From positions 1 through 14,352 of the forward strand of contig JAICPK010000009.1 of assembly GCA_025929855.1 (NCBI GenBank): 14,352 bases of DNA, read 5' to 3'. This document shows positions 14,243 through 14,352 of this stretch, one piece after another (positions within the stretch are counted from its first letter, which is position 1; the number at the start of each line of letters is the position of its first letter). The translations under genes were made by a program, and so were the position numbers. The notes beneath the pieces are model-generated. The model did not search any database. It was given only the letters and a program-made list of their open reading frames with translations, and was not told where the DNA came from. The DNA comes from Nitrososphaera sp. (lineage in GTDB: Archaea; Thermoproteota; Nitrososphaeria; Nitrososphaerales; Nitrososphaeraceae).

Positions 14243-14352
14243 GAGCAACCGATATCCATCCTGCAGAATCCCCTCTATTTGACAACATATGCAGGTGCTA
14301 TATTGAGATACCGTATTTCAAGAGTGTCCTTATACTAAGAAAATAGACAGGA
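14243..14352. other. Gap to the window end, no supported feature
   Basis: The 110 bp after the PurF-like gene are AT-rich. I see no T-run terminator, promoter or convincing gene. A 19-codon segment on the minus strand between stops (TLEIRYLNIAPAYVVK) is too short to call. Confidence 0.4.

Noticed and set aside
14285..14341. Minus-strand segment TLEIRYLNIAPAYVVK before the window end, resembling a protein C-terminus
   Set aside because: An in-frame TAG lies only a few codons upstream, so just 19 codons are open; no start or family match is visible.

Overview
The window looks like a chromosomal segment from an archaeon, most likely an ammonia-oxidising-type Thaumarchaeote (Nitrososphaerales-like). 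The evidence is an archaeal Pelota, a 20S proteasome beta subunit, TrmB and DtxR regulators of archaeal type, a radical SAM protein of the tetraether lipid synthase (Tes) family, a tRNA-Gln with a bulge-helix-bulge intron at a non-canonical position, TATA-like boxes about 25-37 bp before many starts, and frequent GTG/TTG starts. The genus is inferred from protein flavour only and was not checked by any search. No transposon, phage gene, CRISPR array or rRNA is visible.

Layout, left to right. 1-437 (-): N-terminal part of a D-2-hydroxyacid dehydrogenase, cut by the window edge. 483-581 (-): tRNA-Gln(UUG) with a 26-nt intron in the D arm, its 5' end preceded by a perfect 8-bp tandem copy. 614-1648 (-): DUF354 glycosyltransferase-like protein. 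1697-2917 (+): diverged nucleotide-sugar-dehydrogenase-like protein that appears to lack the catalytic Cys and Lys. 2953-3306 (+): cutA, which overlaps the end of pelota tail to tail. 3262-6235 (-): four genes read leftward (TrmB-type regulator, DtxR-type regulator, a conserved-looking unknown protein, Pelota), the last two overlapping by ATGA. 6236-6504: divergent control region with TATA boxes on both strands and an inverted repeat. 6505-8211 (+): Tes-like radical SAM enzyme. 8493-9944 (+): M3-type zinc metallopeptidase. 10045-10704 (-): proteasome beta. 10805-12823 (+): leuC and leuD with no gap between them. 12866-14242 (+): a PurF-like protein whose two active sites both look degenerate. 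14243-14352: nothing supportable.

How the genes may work together. DUF354 and the sugar-dehydrogenase-like gene form a divergent pair suggesting cell-surface glycan work. Pelota, the proteasome and the M3 peptidase belong to protein and ribosome quality control. The TrmB and Tes genes share a control region, so membrane lipid remodelling could be under the TrmB protein. LeuCD make the isopropylmalate isomerase of leucine synthesis. The most unusual items are two apparent pseudoenzymes (PurF-like and sugar-dehydrogenase-like), the D-arm tRNA intron with a duplicated acceptor 5' strand, and the TrmB/Tes control region. I found no clear multi-gene undescribed defence or mobile system.
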